DNA from: Yersinia vastinensis
GTDB lineage: Bacteria; Pseudomonadota; Gammaproteobacteria; Enterobacterales; Enterobacteriaceae
Assembly (NCBI RefSeq): GCF_902726565.1
Contig: NZ_CACVAF010000014.1
Span: 37,926 to 101,925 of the forward strand
Length of the DNA: 64,000 nt
Reading direction: 5' to 3'
In this document: in pieces, positions 49,152 through 60,100 of the stretch
How positions within the stretch are numbered: position 1 is the first letter of the stretch
How the letters are laid out: every line of letters begins with the position of its first letter
Program-made: the position numbers and the translations under genes
Notes under the pieces: generated by a model
Seen by the model: the letters and a program-made list of their open reading frames with translations, nothing else
Database searches by the model: none
What the model was told of the DNA's origin: nothing

Positions 49152-50183
49152 TTACTCGCTTTGCATTAATCGAAGATCCAGTGGTGTTTTGCTAGGTTGA
49201 CCACCAATTTCTCGCGCCAGTCGTGGTACTAGATAACCGGATACCCGGCTCAGTAACCCTTTCATTAATTGTCGAGCTTCGTCGTCATCGACCATAAAGT
49301 GGGCCGCGCCTTGGACTTTATCCAGCACATGGATGTAATAAGGTAGAATTCCTGCATCAAACAGAGCATTGCTTAATGTTGCCAAAACCTCTGCATCATC
49401 ATTGACCCCACGCAGTAACACACTCTGGTTTAATAGCGTCACACCCACCCGTTTTAGCTGTGCCATACTGTCTCGCAAAGGCTGGTCGATTTCATTGGCG
49501 TGGTTGATATGGGTAACCATCAGCACTTGTAATCGTGAATCACCCAGCAATTGACACAATGCCGGAGTAATGCGCGCGGGGATCACCACTGGCAAGCGGC
49601 TATGAATTCGTAACCTTTTGATATGTTGGATGCTTTCCAACTCATTCAAGAGCCAACTGAGTTCATTATCTTTTGCCATTAACGGGTCGCCGCCCGAAAA
49701 AATAATTTCGTCCAGTTCAGGGTGTTGGCGAATATAATCCAGAGCTTGCTGCCAATTCGCTTTGTTGCCTTGGTTATCCTGATAAGGGAAATGACGGCGG
49801 AAGCAATAGCGGCAATTGACGGCACAGCCGCCTTTGACCAGTAATAATGCGCGGTTGCGGTATTTGTGCAGTAAACCGGGAACGACGCTACGCTGTTCGT
49901 CGAGCGGATCATGAGTAAAGCCGGGGGCAGCAATAAACTCTTCACGTGCAGTGAGCACCTGAAGCAATAAAGGGTCTGATGGATTTCCCGGTTGCATGCG
50001 CGCGACAAATGCGCGGGGCACTCTTAAGGGAAACAAACGACGCGCTGCGCTGCCTTGCTGCAGGTTAGGGTGTTCATTTAAGAACAGAATTCTTAGCAAT
50101 TCGTCCGGATCAGTAATTACATCGGCGAGTTGTTGCAACCAATCTTCTCTAATTGGCATGTTTCGGGTTACAATACTTGCCAT
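49152..50183 (-). CDS. epmB: EF-P beta-lysylation protein EpmB (lysine 2,3-aminomutase family)
   Basis: A 343-residue radical SAM enzyme converting (S)-alpha-lysine to (R)-beta-lysine for modification of EF-P. CxxxCxxC is CAVNCRYC (Cys120, Cys124, Cys127). SAM region [11 protein letters not shown] lysine in the C-terminal part (LREIGG context SKTPLDL). Divergent from efp, 35 bases apart, so expression is probably linked. Confidence 0.95.
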   Translation of the reverse strand: MASIVTRNMPIREDWLQQLADVITDPDELLRILFLNEHPNLQQGSAARRLFPLRVPRAFVARMQPGNPSDPLLLQVLTAREEFIAAPGFTHDPLDEQRSVVPGLLHKYRNRALLLVKGGCAVNCRYCFRRHFPYQDNQGNKANWQQALDYIRQHPELDEIIFSGGDPLMAKDNELSWLLNELESIQHIKRLRIHSRLPVVIPARITPALCQLLGDSRLQVLMVTHINHANEIDQPLRDSMAQLKRVGVTLLNQSVLLRGVNDDAEVLATLSNALFDAGILPYYIHVLDKVQGAAHFMVDDDEARQLMKGLLSRVSGYLVPRLAREIGGQPSKTPLDLRLMQSE

Positions 50184-50218
50184 TTTCTAGGCTTACTACC
50201 AGTTTCTTGAGGACCATA

Positions 50219-50785
50219 ATGGCCAGTTATTATAGCAACGATTTTCGTCCCGGTCTTAAAATCATGTTCGAGGGCGAGCCTTATGCCGTTGAATCTAGCG
50301 AATTCGTCAAACCAGGTAAAGGCCAGGCTTTTGCGCGCGTTAAAATGCGCCGCCTGCTGACCGGTGGGCGTGTTGAAAAGACTTTTAAATCAACAGATTC
50401 TCTGGAAGGCGCTGACGTTAACGATCTGAACTTGACTTACCTGTATAACGACGGTGAGTTCTGGCACTTCATGAATAACGAAACTTACGAACAGCTGCAA
50501 GCTGATGCTAAAGCCATTGGCGATAACGCTAAATGGTTGATTGATCAGGCCGAATGTATCGTAACTTTGTGGAATGGTCAGCCTATCGCTGTGACGCCAC
50601 CAAACTTTATTGAGCTTGAAATTGTTGACACTGACCCAGGCCTGAAGGGTGACACTGCCGGTACGGGTGGTAAGCCTGCAACTCTGAGCACTGGCGCAGT
50701 GGTCAAAGTGCCATTATTCGTGCAGGTTGGCGAAGTCATTAAAGTCGACACCCGCTCTGGCGAATATGTGTCTCGCGTGAAGTAA
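50219..50785 (+). CDS. efp: Elongation factor P
   Basis: A 188-residue translation factor that relieves ribosome stalling at polyproline. Three domains: an N-terminal KOW-like domain with the modified lysine at the loop tip (Lys34 in KPGKGQA), and two OB domains, ending SGEYVSRVK. Lys34 is the substrate of EpmA and EpmB, both encoded in this window. The start is the ATG after TTGAGGACC; the longer frame overlaps epmB. Confidence 0.97.
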   Translation: MASYYSNDFRPGLKIMFEGEPYAVESSEFVKPGKGQAFARVKMRRLLTGGRVEKTFKSTDSLEGADVNDLNLTYLYNDGEFWHFMNNETYEQLQADAKAIGDNAKWLIDQAECIVTLWNGQPIAVTPPNFIELEIVDTDPGLKGDTAGTGGKPATLSTGAVVKVPLFVQVGEVIKVDTRSGEYVSRVK

Positions 50786-50810
50786 CATATCAGTCACGCT
50801 GAGAATCAAA

Positions 50811-50838
50811 GAAAACCGCTGAATTGGCGGTTTTCTGC
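50811..50838 (+). terminator. Rho-independent terminator of efp
   Basis: GAAAACCGC / GCGGTTTTC form a 9-bp stem with a 7-base loop at 50811-50835, with the T-run inside the distal arm. It is 26 bases after the efp stop. Confidence 0.85.
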
Positions 50839-50948
50839 TATCTGGGCTTGGCTTATCCCGGGCGCTTCTTGTCAGAAAAAGTGCAATTCTGTTTCTTTGA
50901 CTATCCTTATTGAGTGAACACACTCACAACCTATAAGGAACTTTTATC

Positions 50949-51080
50949 ATGTTGAAGAAAAGTATCGCTGTTATTTTCTCCTTGTTAGTTATCTCTTCGT
51001 TGAGCGCCTGCAATACCACCAAAGGTGTGGGCAAAGATGTTCAAAGTGCAGGTAGCGCGATTGAGCGCAGCGCGGAATAA
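50949..51080 (+). CDS. ecnB: Entericidin family lipoprotein
   Basis: A 43-residue lipoprotein: signal peptide MLKKSIAVIFSLLVISSLSA, lipobox cysteine at 21 followed by NTTKGVGKDVQSAGSAIERS. Entericidins are small cell-envelope lipoproteins; EcnB in E. coli promotes lysis in stationary phase. AAGGAA nine bases before ATG. Located between efp and gdx as in E. coli. No ecnA copy beside it. Confidence 0.9.
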   Translation: MLKKSIAVIFSLLVISSLSACNTTKGVGKDVQSAGSAIERSAE

Positions 51081-51188
51081 ACCTTCGTGGGTATAGTTAT
51101 CGGCGGTCATTACCGCCGGATTTATTTTTGATTGGCCATGATATTGCTGCTTATTATTTAGCGTGCTAACGTATCACGCTCATCTATC

Positions 51189-51252
51189 TGCTGCTTGGGA
51201 CGACCCAGCACGCATCTGTTATTTCGGGGACGACCCCGCCTAAGCGAGGTGG
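51189..51252 (+). promoter_or_regulatory. Guanidine-II (mini-ykkC) riboswitch
   Basis: Two consecutive hairpins with identical ACGA tetraloops: GGG-ACGA-CCC with loop at 51200-51203 and GGGG-ACGA-CCCC with loop at 51230-51233. The loops are 26 bases apart, and the second hairpin is just before the GAGGTGG ribosome site of gdx. This is the diagnostic layout of the guanidine-II class, which opens translation of guanidine exporters when guanidinium binds. Confidence 0.93.
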
Positions 51253-51257
51253 TTACC

Positions 51258-51572
51258 ATGGCTTGGATTATTCTGGTTATTGCGGGTTTATTGGAAGTTA
51301 TTTGGGCCATTGGCCTGAAATATTCCCATGGTTTTACGCGACTAACGCCCAGTATTGTGACTTTAGTGGCAATGGCTGCCAGTGTCTTTTTATTGGCCTA
51401 TGCCATGAAAACCTTACCAGCAGGCACTGCCTATGCCGTCTGGACGGGAATTGGCGCGGTAGGGACGGCGATTCTCGGCATTATGTTACTAGGGGAATCC
51501 GCCAGTCTGGCACGCGTGTTCAGTTTGGGACTGATTCTGGCTGGCATTATCGGGCTGAAATTAGCTTCATAA
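51258..51572 (+). CDS. gdx: Guanidinium exporter Gdx (SugE), SMR family
   Basis: A 104-residue four-helix SMR transporter. Start [20 protein letters not shown] with the conserved Glu13 in helix 1, [18 protein letters not shown] in the middle and IGLKLAS at the end. Gdx proteins export guanidinium in exchange for protons; the name SugE is older. GAGGTGG stands before the ATG. A longer upstream frame would run through the riboswitch. Confidence 0.95.
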   Translation: MAWIILVIAGLLEVIWAIGLKYSHGFTRLTPSIVTLVAMAASVFLLAYAMKTLPAGTAYAVWTGIGAVGTAILGIMLLGESASLARVFSLGLILAGIIGLKLAS

Positions 51573-51630
51573 ATTATTAAGGGGGAATATTCCCCCTTAA
51601 TGAATACCTAGATGTCAATTGCCCACGCGA

Positions 51631-52173
51631 TCATCGGCCTGACCCCAACTCTCCCTGCTCAACCCATATCAGTTCATCTACCGGGAATCCTGAGTTTTTC
51701 GCTACTGCGAGCAGCCGCTCTTTGGTTTGATTATCAATCGTCGGTGTTCGCGATAAAATCCATAGATAGTCCCGATTAGGGCCAGCAATCAAGGCATGCT
51801 GATATTCGTCATCTAAATCAATCACATTATAGCCGCCATAGAATGGACCGAAGAACGATACTTTCAACGAGGCTTGTTGTGGCGAGCCAATAAAGTAGGC
51901 TTTCCCAATACTCTCCTGCCACTGTTGCTTCTTGGTGTTATAACCTCGGTTAATGACTTTTACGCCGCCATCATCACGGAGCGAGTAGTTAGCGGTGACA
52001 TGATCGAGCCCGCGTTCAAAGCTGTGATCCAGCCGAGCAATTTCATACCAAGTGCCAAGATAGCGAGGTAATTGGAAGTTATCGACGACTTTCACGTCTT
52101 TTGGCGGCGTAACGCTACAGGCGACAGAGAGCAGGGTAGCCGCTAACACGGATAATTTTGACCACAGACGCAT
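51631..52173 (-). CDS. blc: Outer-membrane lipoprotein Blc (bacterial lipocalin)
   Basis: A 180-residue lipocalin. Signal peptide with lipobox SVAC (Cys near residue 19), lipocalin motif LGTWYEIARLDHSFERGL, FFGPFYGGYNVIDLD and the third motif WILSRTPTI. Binds lysophospholipids or fatty acids. The start is the second ATG because AAGGA is at the proper distance from it. Between gdx and the frd operon, as in E. coli. Confidence 0.93.
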   Translation of the reverse strand: MRLWSKLSVLAATLLSVACSVTPPKDVKVVDNFQLPRYLGTWYEIARLDHSFERGLDHVTANYSLRDDGGVKVINRGYNTKKQQWQESIGKAYFIGSPQQASLKVSFFGPFYGGYNVIDLDDEYQHALIAGPNRDYLWILSRTPTIDNQTKERLLAVAKNSGFPVDELIWVEQGELGSGR

Positions 52174-52270
52174 CTGCATTCCTTAGTATTTCAATGAGTA
52201 ATCTGCTATTGAGAATAGCTATCATCTATGTAAGAGGCAAATGGATGAATCTGAGTTATTGATGAAAAGG

Positions 52271-52303
52271 CAAAAAAAACGGCCCGGCAGAGGCTCGGGC
52301 CGT
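52271..52303 (-). terminator. Rho-independent terminator of frdABCD
   Basis: On the minus strand ACGGCCCG / CGGGCCGT form an 8-bp stem, followed by TTTTTTTT (complement of 52272-52279). 18 bases after frdD. Confidence 0.92.
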
Positions 52304-52320
52304 TGATAGGACATGGGCAA

Positions 52321-52677
52321 TTACAGTGTCAGAACACCGATGATAGTGACTACACTTAGGATGGCAGCCAGACCATAGAACACCCATTTTCCCGCTGGAA
52401 CATGGATTTTCAAATCATGCATAGCGTGATGAATACGGTGTAAACCGCACCACAATGGCAAAATAATCATTAGCAGCAGGAATACCCGGCCAATAAAACT
52501 CTGACAAAACGCCAGTACACGTTCGTAGCTCAATGCATCACCTGGGAAAGCGCCCAGTGGCAGCAAAATAGCGACCAACAGAATAACGGCTGGTGCAATT
52601 ATGGCACTCCACATGCCGCCAGCACCAAACAGACCCCAGAAGACAGGTTCATCGGAGCGCTTAGGGACTTGATTCAT
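52321..52677 (-). CDS. frdD: Fumarate reductase membrane anchor subunit D
   Basis: A 118-residue anchor with three hydrophobic helices. [20 protein letters not shown] at the start and the conserved [13 protein letters not shown] in the loop. With FrdC it fixes FrdAB to the membrane and binds menaquinone. 16 bases after frdC. Confidence 0.95.
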   Translation of the reverse strand: MNQVPKRSDEPVFWGLFGAGGMWSAIIAPAVILLVAILLPLGAFPGDALSYERVLAFCQSFIGRVFLLLMIILPLWCGLHRIHHAMHDLKIHVPAGKWVFYGLAAILSVVTIIGVLTL

Positions 52678-52693
52678 CTTGTTCTCCTCCGGG

Positions 52694-53086
52694 TTAGAGT
52701 AAGGCGACGGCCAGAATAATCGCGGTAGCCACGATAGTCACAACCCACAGCGCCTTAATGACTGGCCCTGGACCCATTTTTTCACTATTAACGATAATAT
52801 TGGCAGCCTTTGGTGCCAGCTCAAACCAAGTTTTGGTATGTAAGACCGCAGCAAATAACGTAATGATGTTAATGAACAACACCAGCGGGTTTTGCAGGAA
52901 TCCAACAAAACCTTCCCATCCAGCCGGGCCGCTTTTCAGCGCGAACACACCGTAAATCAGCAGAACACTGAACCACACTGCTGGAACAGATGTGCCTTCA
53001 CGTAACATATAAAAACGATAGAAACCGAGCTGTTGCCACCAGTTCGGGGCCATGGTACGGACGTAAGCTTTACGTTTAGTAGTCAT
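52694..53086 (-). CDS. frdC: Fumarate reductase membrane anchor subunit C
   Basis: A 130-residue anchor with three hydrophobic helices; begins [20 protein letters not shown] and has [13 protein letters not shown]. Quinone site residues lie at the FrdB interface in this family. 16 bases after frdB. Confidence 0.95.
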   Translation of the reverse strand: MTTKRKAYVRTMAPNWWQQLGFYRFYMLREGTSVPAVWFSVLLIYGVFALKSGPAGWEGFVGFLQNPLVLFINIITLFAAVLHTKTWFELAPKAANIIVNSEKMGPGPVIKALWVVTIVATAIILAVALL

Positions 53087-53102
53087 TACTGTTTCCCCTC
53101 CC

Positions 53103-53837
53103 TTATTGTGGTTTCAGCATGGCGATCATGAAGTCTTTTGCGCTCTCGACCTTGCCTTGCTGGATAGCAGCAGCGGGGTCAACATGCTTAGGACAAACTT
53201 CTGAACAGTAGCCGACAAAGGTACAACTCCAGACGCCGTTGTTCCCGTTGAGCTGAGGCATACGTTCTTTCTTGCCGTGGTCGCGAGTGTCCAGATTATA
53301 GCGGTGCGCCAGTGTGATGGCTGCCGGGCCGATAAACTCAGGGTTTAGACCAAACTGTGGACACGCGGCATAACACAGACCGCAGTTAATACAGCCGGAG
53401 AACTGATGGTATTTTGCCATCTGAGCAGGTGTCTGCTTCGTCGGGCCATCTGTCGCTTTGCGTTCATTACCAATGATATAAGGTTTTATGGCCTCCAGAC
53501 TCTCAATAAAGTGAGTCATATCAACGACTAAATCACGCTCGATTGGGAAGTTACCCAATGCCTCGACTTTCATGCCTGCGGTGTATTCGCGCAAGAAAGT
53601 CTTACAGGCGAGTTTTGGCACTTTGTTTACCATCATGCCACACGAGCCACAAATCGCCATTCGACATGACCAGCGATAAGATAAGTCCGGTGCCAGGTTA
53701 TCTTTGATATAACCCAGCGCATCCAGCAGAGAAGTCTGCTCATCGTATGGGACTTCAAAGATATCGAAGTGAGGTTCGCTATCACATTCCGGGTTATAGC
53801 GCATGACTTCCATTTTCAGGACTTTCATATCAGTCAT
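53103..53837 (-). CDS. frdB: Fumarate reductase iron-sulfur subunit
   Basis: A 244-residue subunit with three cluster motifs: the plant-type site [15 protein letters not shown] and the bacterial ferredoxin sites [15 protein letters not shown] and [11 protein letters not shown]. Carries electrons from the membrane quinol site to FrdA. Overlaps frdA by eight bases. Confidence 0.97.
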   Translation of the reverse strand: MTDMKVLKMEVMRYNPECDSEPHFDIFEVPYDEQTSLLDALGYIKDNLAPDLSYRWSCRMAICGSCGMMVNKVPKLACKTFLREYTAGMKVEALGNFPIERDLVVDMTHFIESLEAIKPYIIGNERKATDGPTKQTPAQMAKYHQFSGCINCGLCYAACPQFGLNPEFIGPAAITLAHRYNLDTRDHGKKERMPQLNGNNGVWSCTFVGYCSEVCPKHVDPAAAIQQGKVESAKDFMIAMLKPQ

Positions 53838-55644
53838 TCGCCTGCTCCTTATCCTTTAAATCTTTCGCATCTTTCGCATCTTGTGCGGTGGCTTCACCAC
53901 CATAAACACGTTTTGCCGGTGCCAGCTTGGTAATTTTTACGTCACTGTATTCAAGGCGTGGTGCACCACCTGGAGTATGGAAGGCCAGCGTGTGTTTGAG
54001 GAAGTTAACATCATCACGCTCGGTACAACCTTCATCCAAACGCTGATGCGCGCCACGGGATTCTTTGCGGTTCAGTGCTGAATGGGCCATACATTCCGCC
54101 ACATCCAAGCCGTAGCCAAGTTCAATGGTGTACAACAGGTCGGTATTAAATACACTGGAGGTATCGGTGATTTTCACGCGTTTGAAGCGTTCTTTCAATT
54201 CAGCCAATTTATCCACAGTTTTCTGCATCAATTCCGGTGTACGGTAAATACCGCAACCTTCTTCCATTGACAGACCCATCTCATCGCGGATTTTTGCCCA
54301 ATTCTCAGTCCCTTCCTGTTTCATCAGGTTACTTAGGCGGGTTTCCACATCACGTGTCTGTGCATCAAGTGCACTGCCGTTTGCCGGATTGCTTTCCATG
54401 GCGCGCAGTGCCGCTTGTTCGCCAGCAACGCGACCAAAGACCACCAATTCAGCTAGTGAGTTGGAACCTAAGCGGTTCGCACCGTGCAGGCCGACAGAAG
54501 AACATTCACCGACAGCAAACAGCCCTTTGATCCGCGTTTCACATTGTTGGTTGGTTTCGATACCGCCCATGGTGTAATGCGCAGTGGGGCGTACTGGAAT
54601 CGGTTCTTTAACTGGGTCGACACCGACATAGGCTTTTGCCAATTCGCAGATGAACGGTAAACGCTCAAGCAGTTTCTTCTCACCCAGATGGCGCAAGTCC
54701 AGATAGACCACATCGCCACGCGGTGTCGCAATAGTGCGGCCAGCGCGCCATTCATGCCAGAAGGCTTGCGAGACTTTATCGCGTGGGCCTAATTCCATGT
54801 ATTTATTTTTTGGCTCGCCGAGTGGAGTTTCAGGCCCCATGCCGTAATCTTGCAAATAACGATAACCATCTTTATTGACCAGAATACCGCCTTCACCACG
54901 GCAACCTTCGGTCATCAAGATACCTGAGCCAGGCAGACCTGTTGGGTGATATTGCACAAATTCCATATCCCGCAGCGGAACACCGTGGTGGAATGCCATC
55001 CCCATACCATCACCGGTAACAATACCACCGTTGGTGTTATAACGATAAACGCGGCCTGCACCGCCGGTGGCCATGACCACTGCGTTTGCACGGATTTGTA
55101 CGCGTGTCCCTTCCATCATATTCATGGCAACAACACCACGAGCCTGGCCATCATCGACCAGAATATCTAGCACGAAGTGTTCATCAAAACGTTGAATTTG
55201 CGGGTATTTTAAAGATGTCTGGAACAACGTATGCAGCATGTGGAAGCCAGTTTTATCGGCAGCAAACCACGTACGTTCGATTTTCATCCCACCGAAGCGG
55301 CGAACGTTAACAGAGCCATCTGGTTTACGACTCCATGGGCAACCCCAGATTTCTAGCTGCGCCATCTCTTCTGGGCAACTATGGACAAAATGATCAACAA
55401 CATCTTGTTCGCATAACCAGTCACCACCGGCTACAGTATCGTGGAAATGATAGTCAAAGGTATCGTGGTCCTGTGTGACAGCGGCTGATCCCCCCTCGGC
55501 GGCCACGGTATGGCTCCGCATCGGGTATACTTTCGAGATCAGAGCAATCTTCAGCTGAGGGTTGGCTTCCGCTGCGGCTATTGCTGCACGTAAACCAGCT
55601 CCCCCGGCCCCGATAATGGCAAGATCGGCGTTAAAGGTTTGCAC
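53830..55644 (-). CDS. frdA: Fumarate reductase flavoprotein subunit
   Basis: A 604-residue FAD subunit reducing fumarate to succinate. FAD loop [15 protein letters not shown], covalent-FAD histidine in [21 protein letters not shown] in the active site, and a lysine/Ala-rich C-terminal tail. First gene of frdABCD; an FNR-like palindrome lies about 200 bases upstream. Forms the anaerobic chain with DcuA and AspA. Confidence 0.97.
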   Translation of the reverse strand: MQTFNADLAIIGAGGAGLRAAIAAAEANPQLKIALISKVYPMRSHTVAAEGGSAAVTQDHDTFDYHFHDTVAGGDWLCEQDVVDHFVHSCPEEMAQLEIWGCPWSRKPDGSVNVRRFGGMKIERTWFAADKTGFHMLHTLFQTSLKYPQIQRFDEHFVLDILVDDGQARGVVAMNMMEGTRVQIRANAVVMATGGAGRVYRYNTNGGIVTGDGMGMAFHHGVPLRDMEFVQYHPTGLPGSGILMTEGCRGEGGILVNKDGYRYLQDYGMGPETPLGEPKNKYMELGPRDKVSQAFWHEWRAGRTIATPRGDVVYLDLRHLGEKKLLERLPFICELAKAYVGVDPVKEPIPVRPTAHYTMGGIETNQQCETRIKGLFAVGECSSVGLHGANRLGSNSLAELVVFGRVAGEQAALRAMESNPANGSALDAQTRDVETRLSNLMKQEGTENWAKIRDEMGLSMEEGCGIYRTPELMQKTVDKLAELKERFKRVKITDTSSVFNTDLLYTIELGYGLDVAECMAHSALNRKESRGAHQRLDEGCTERDDVNFLKHTLAFHTPGGAPRLEYSDVKITKLAPAKRVYGGEATAQDAKDAKDLKDKEQAND

Positions 55645-55843
55645 TGCGCTTCTCCATTGTTCAAGTGAAAATCCTATACCCTTCGTACTTGGGTAAATAA
55701 AAGTGAATCTCTATTCTTAATCGGTTTTTTAATATTATTATTTGGCTAACGTAATAGCCGTTAACGAGAACGATGGTATTAAGAATAGCTATTTCTTACT
55801 TTTTGTATGGGAATAATTATACCTAATGCTAAGTAGTAGAAAT

Positions 55844-55858
55844 TTGATGTGATCGATT
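55844..55858 (-). promoter_or_regulatory. FNR-like site upstream of frdA
   Basis: The minus strand reads ATCGATCACATCAAA, close in position and sequence to the FNR site described for E. coli frdA (half-sites ATCGAT and TCAAA). The symmetry is imperfect. The 411-base gap between frdA and epmA shows no other feature that I can name. Confidence 0.45.
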
Positions 55859-56055
55859 GTTTTGTTTTATTTGAACCGCCTCAGCGGCATTACTAACAAA
55901 AACGTGATCCCAAACAGCATCTGTTGGGTAAAAGTCATTTTTTCAGAGTGAAATGCTGAATTGGCGGCAGGAATCTGGCAGATGATTGACAGATTTGTCT
56001 GAGTGAGGAGATGCGAGTAGACTGCACCCCCTGTTTGATTTCGGAGTTAACCACC

Positions 56056-57033
56056 ATGAGCGAAACGGCAAGCTGGCAGCCGAGTGCACCTATCGCCAAT
56101 TTGTTGAAGCGCGCAGCAATAATGGCAGAGATCCGGCGCTTTTTTGCCGATCGTGGCGTATTAGAAGTTGAAACGCCAACCATGAGCCAAGCGACAGTGA
56201 CGGACATTCATTTGGTCCCATTTGAAACCCGATTTGTTGGCCCGGGCGCTGCCGATGGTTTGACGCTGTACATGATGACCAGTCCGGAATATCACATGAA
56301 GCGCCTGCTGGCGGCGGGAAGTGGCTCTATTTATCAATTAGGGCGCAGTTTCCGCAATGAAGAGGCTGGTCGCTATCACAACCCTGAATTCACTATGCTG
56401 GAATGGTATCGCCCGCATTATGATATGTATCGCTTAATGAATGAGGTTGATGACCTGTTGCAGCAAATTCTGGATTGCAACAGCGCAGAAACCTTGTCTT
56501 ATCAGCAAGCATTTTTGCGTCATCTGGATATTGATCCCTTGTCTGCAGATAAAGCGCAATTGCGCGAAGCTGCGGCAAAACTGGATTTAAGCAATATTGC
56601 GGACACAGAAGAAGATCGCGATACGCTGCTGCAATTGCTGTTCACTGTCGGGGTTGAACCCCATATTGGCCGAGATAAACCGGCGTTTGTGTATCATTTC
56701 CCCGCTTCGCAAGCATCCTTGGCGCTGATCAGTACCGAAGATCATCGAGTAGCAGAGCGCTTTGAGGTTTACTTCAAAGGCATTGAGCTGGCGAATGGTT
56801 TCCATGAACTGACTGACGGTGATGAACAACTGCAACGTTTCGAGCAAGATAATCGCATCCGTGCTAAACGCGGCTTGCCACAAAACCCGATCGATATGAA
56901 CCTGATTGCTGCCCTGAAACAAGGCCTGCCAGATTGTTCAGGCGTAGCACTAGGGGTTGATCGTTTGGTGATGTTGGCGTTGGGTGCAGAGAAGTTGAGC
57001 GAGGTTATTGCGTTTCCTGTCGATATCGCCTAA
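56056..57033 (+). CDS. epmA: EF-P--(R)-beta-lysine ligase EpmA (GenX/PoxA)
   Basis: A 325-residue class II lysyl-tRNA-synthetase-like enzyme lacking the anticodon domain. Motif 2 region [19 protein letters not shown] and motif 3 [15 protein letters not shown]. It attaches (R)-beta-lysine, made by EpmB, to Lys34 of EF-P. GGAG eight bases before ATG 56056 fixes the start. Divergent from frdA as in E. coli. Confidence 0.96.
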   Translation: MSETASWQPSAPIANLLKRAAIMAEIRRFFADRGVLEVETPTMSQATVTDIHLVPFETRFVGPGAADGLTLYMMTSPEYHMKRLLAAGSGSIYQLGRSFRNEEAGRYHNPEFTMLEWYRPHYDMYRLMNEVDDLLQQILDCNSAETLSYQQAFLRHLDIDPLSADKAQLREAAAKLDLSNIADTEEDRDTLLQLLFTVGVEPHIGRDKPAFVYHFPASQASLALISTEDHRVAERFEVYFKGIELANGFHELTDGDEQLQRFEQDNRIRAKRGLPQNPIDMNLIAALKQGLPDCSGVALGVDRLVMLALGAEKLSEVIAFPVDIA

Positions 57034-57041
57034 TTATCCTT

Positions 57042-57163
57042 CGTCCTTGACGCCGCAGCAGTGTTGGCCGCACTCACTCACCCGAATCACTTGACTCTGT
57101 AAGCTCATCGGGATGAGTTCGCTAGCCGCCTTGCTGCAACGCCAATGACTTTGGATAACATCT
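57042..57163. repeat. ERIC-like intergenic repeat
   Basis: About 120 bases with the ERIC core as known in Yersinia: CTTGACGCCGCAGCAGTGTT at the left, inverted centre ACCCGAATCACTTGA...AAGCTCATCGGGATGAG, and right arm GCCGCCTTGCTGCAACGCCA ending TGACTTTGGATA. It fills the gap between the epmA and mscM ends. Same family as the tandem pair at 63.4 kb. Confidence 0.75.
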
Positions 57164-57169
57164 TGTATC

Positions 57170-60100
57170 TTACAAACTACCCGGTGTACGGGTGCGGTTT
57201 GAAGAAACCACTCGCCCACGCCCCAGAGTTTCCAGACGAGCTTGGAATGGTGGGAATGGCAGCGTAATACCATGCTCGCGGTAACCGGCCAGAATTAACT
57301 GGTGGATCTCATGGCGCAGCGGCATGCGATGGCCCATTTCAGCGGCGTAAATACGCAGTTCGAAAATTTGAATTCCTTGTTGAAGATCAACCAAATAGAC
57401 CTCCGGTGGCGGGTTATCCAATACTAGCGTACAACGTCGTGCGGCGGTCAGTAAGACCTCTGTCACTTCCTCACTACTGGTTTCCGCTGGTGCTGGCACG
57501 GTCAGTACCACACGGGTAATAGAATCCGACAATGACCAGTTAATGAATTGCTCGGTAATAAAGGCCTTATTCGGCACGATAATTTCTTTGCGATCCCAGT
57601 CTGAGATGGTGGTTGCGCGGGTATTGATCTTGGTCACGCTACCGGTGAGTTCACGAATAGTCACGGTATCGCCGATACGGATCGGTTTTTCAAACAAGAT
57701 AATTAAGCCGGAGACGAAGTTGGCAAAAATCTCCTGTAAACCGAAGCCCAAACCTAAACCGAGTGCTGCAACCAGCCACTGGAATTTTGCCCATTCGATC
57801 CCCAGCATCGAGAAACCGATCAAACCACCAAATAAGATCAACAGATATTTGGTGATAGTAGAAATGGCGTAACCCGTTCCCGGAGTCAAATCCAAGTGCT
57901 GCAACAGCGCCAGTTCCAGTAAGGCAGGCAAATTTCTCACCAGTTGGGTGGTCACAATCATCACCAGAATAGCGATCAGCAAGGATCCCATGGTGATCGC
58001 TTGCACCGACTCAATGCCATTAATGGTGGATGACACATCCCACAGACGAATGTTTTCCAGGAAGCCGAAAGCGGAATGAATCTCAGACCACAGGACGATC
58101 ACTGAAACCAGTGCGATCATCGTTAGAATTGATCGCACCAACCGCAGAGACTGGGCACTGATCACATCCAGATCAATGACCGGTTCTTCCACATCAATCG
58201 ACCCTTCGGTGCTGTTATTGTGCGGGGTATCTTCTTCGCCACGGGCGCGTTGCGCCAGAATGTCGGCACGCCGCTGCTTGGCACGGTCAAAGGCGATACG
58301 GCGGCGCTGAATCAGCATCCAGCGGCGAATAATGTGGTAAACCACTAACAGGAAGAACCAAATGGCGACCGAGGTCTCTAGACGCGCCAGCAGCGCTTGC
58401 GAGGTGGTGAGATAACCGAGCGCTGATGCTAATGCAGCAATCAACGGTGCCGACAGCAACAGCCCCCATAGCGCCACGTTAACAATATTCTCACCAGAAC
58501 CTTTCTTGTCCAGATAAAGCGGGATACCAGCCCGTTTCAGGCTGTTGGTCACTAGACTTAAGGCGATACACAGTAAAATAAAGCATAACCGGCCAAGGGT
58601 TCCGGCGAATTCACGGTCGTTATAATTCTCGAAGGTAATGAGCGCCATCATCAGCGGAATAATTAACCACACTGACATGCGATAAAAACGCATAGCACGC
58701 CCTACTTGCGCTGGTGACCAGCGGAAGTGGGTGATAAACAGGCCATGCGGATGAGCAAACGCCGCGCTTATCATAAACACCCATAGCACCGGAACGGTCG
58801 CCGTGACCGCATTGCCAATAGCGATAGCCATCGGGAATGACCAGGCATTTTGCAACCCATAACCGACAGCCGACCATAAGACAGGGAGCGGCAGCGCTAT
58901 CAAAATTGACCAGAACACGGTACGTAATGTCAGAGAGAAATGGTCTTGTGTGACCTTGCCCACACGGCTGCTGGCACGCTCTAGGAAAGCATGATAGTGG
59001 CGACGGGAGCTAATACTGAAGCCGACAAACAACAGAGCACCAATAATTGGTAGCAATGTTTCTTGGCTGGTCATCATCATCGCAAACGCCTTACTGAGCT
59101 GCGAGAGTGTATCTAACGACAGTAATTGGGTAAGGTCATGGGCGACGTTAATCGGATAAGAGAGTGATATTGGGCTAACGTCGGCGACCCAAAACAGATA
59201 ACGGTGGGTCGCTTCGCGCACTTCACTCAGCGCATCCACTAACTGGCTATTCGCCACTTTCAGCTTAGTCAGCTCCAGAATCTGAGTGTCATAGCCTGAG
59301 AGGAGGGAGTTGAGCAATTCGCGCTGTGTGCGCCATTGGGCATCCAAAATCCGCTGCTGTTCTGTGGTGAGCGGCTGGCCATCGTCTTGCATTAATTTAA
59401 CGTTCTGCTGCTGTAATTTCTCAAGCATGTCTTCATATTGCAGGCGCTGAACCCGCAATTGAGCCATATCGCGGTCTAGCTGCTGAGATTTTGGGACGTC
59501 AGGTAGTCTGGCAACCTGTGCCCGCAGTGCTTCCCCCAAGGCGGTTGACACGCCTAACCACTGAGCCTGCTCACGAATGGTGCTAAGTGCCTGCCGGACT
59601 TGCTGCGTCTGTGATACCGCCTGACGCTGCTGTGATGAAATGAGATCAATGCGCTGGGCTTGCTGATTCAGTGCCTGAGATAACTCGCGGTTTATTTGCA
59701 ACTGCTGAGTAATCGACTCAGGTAAATCTCCGCCTTGTTCGGCCAGCAATTCTGTACGCTCAAGTGCTTGTTCTGCAGCCTGCTGACGCTGATTATTCAG
59801 ATTGTTACGTAAGGTCTGAAGCTGGGCGTCTACCCGTTCCTGACGCTTTTTGTATAGCTCGGCACGTAGCCGCGACAGTTCCTGCCGGTTGTTAGCGGAA
59901 AGCTGGGACAGCTCCAACTCATTGGCTTTTGCTTTGCGGGCCAAGGCTTCCGCTTGCAGTAACGCAAACTGAGCTTGTGTTACCGGGGTTGTGGGGCTGC
60001 TTTGCGCCTGAAGGCGAGAGCTGATTTCGGCCAGAATGCGTCGGGCTTCTGATTGTTGCTGTGGCAGTTGATTGAGAGATTCACTGATTTCCCGTGCGCG

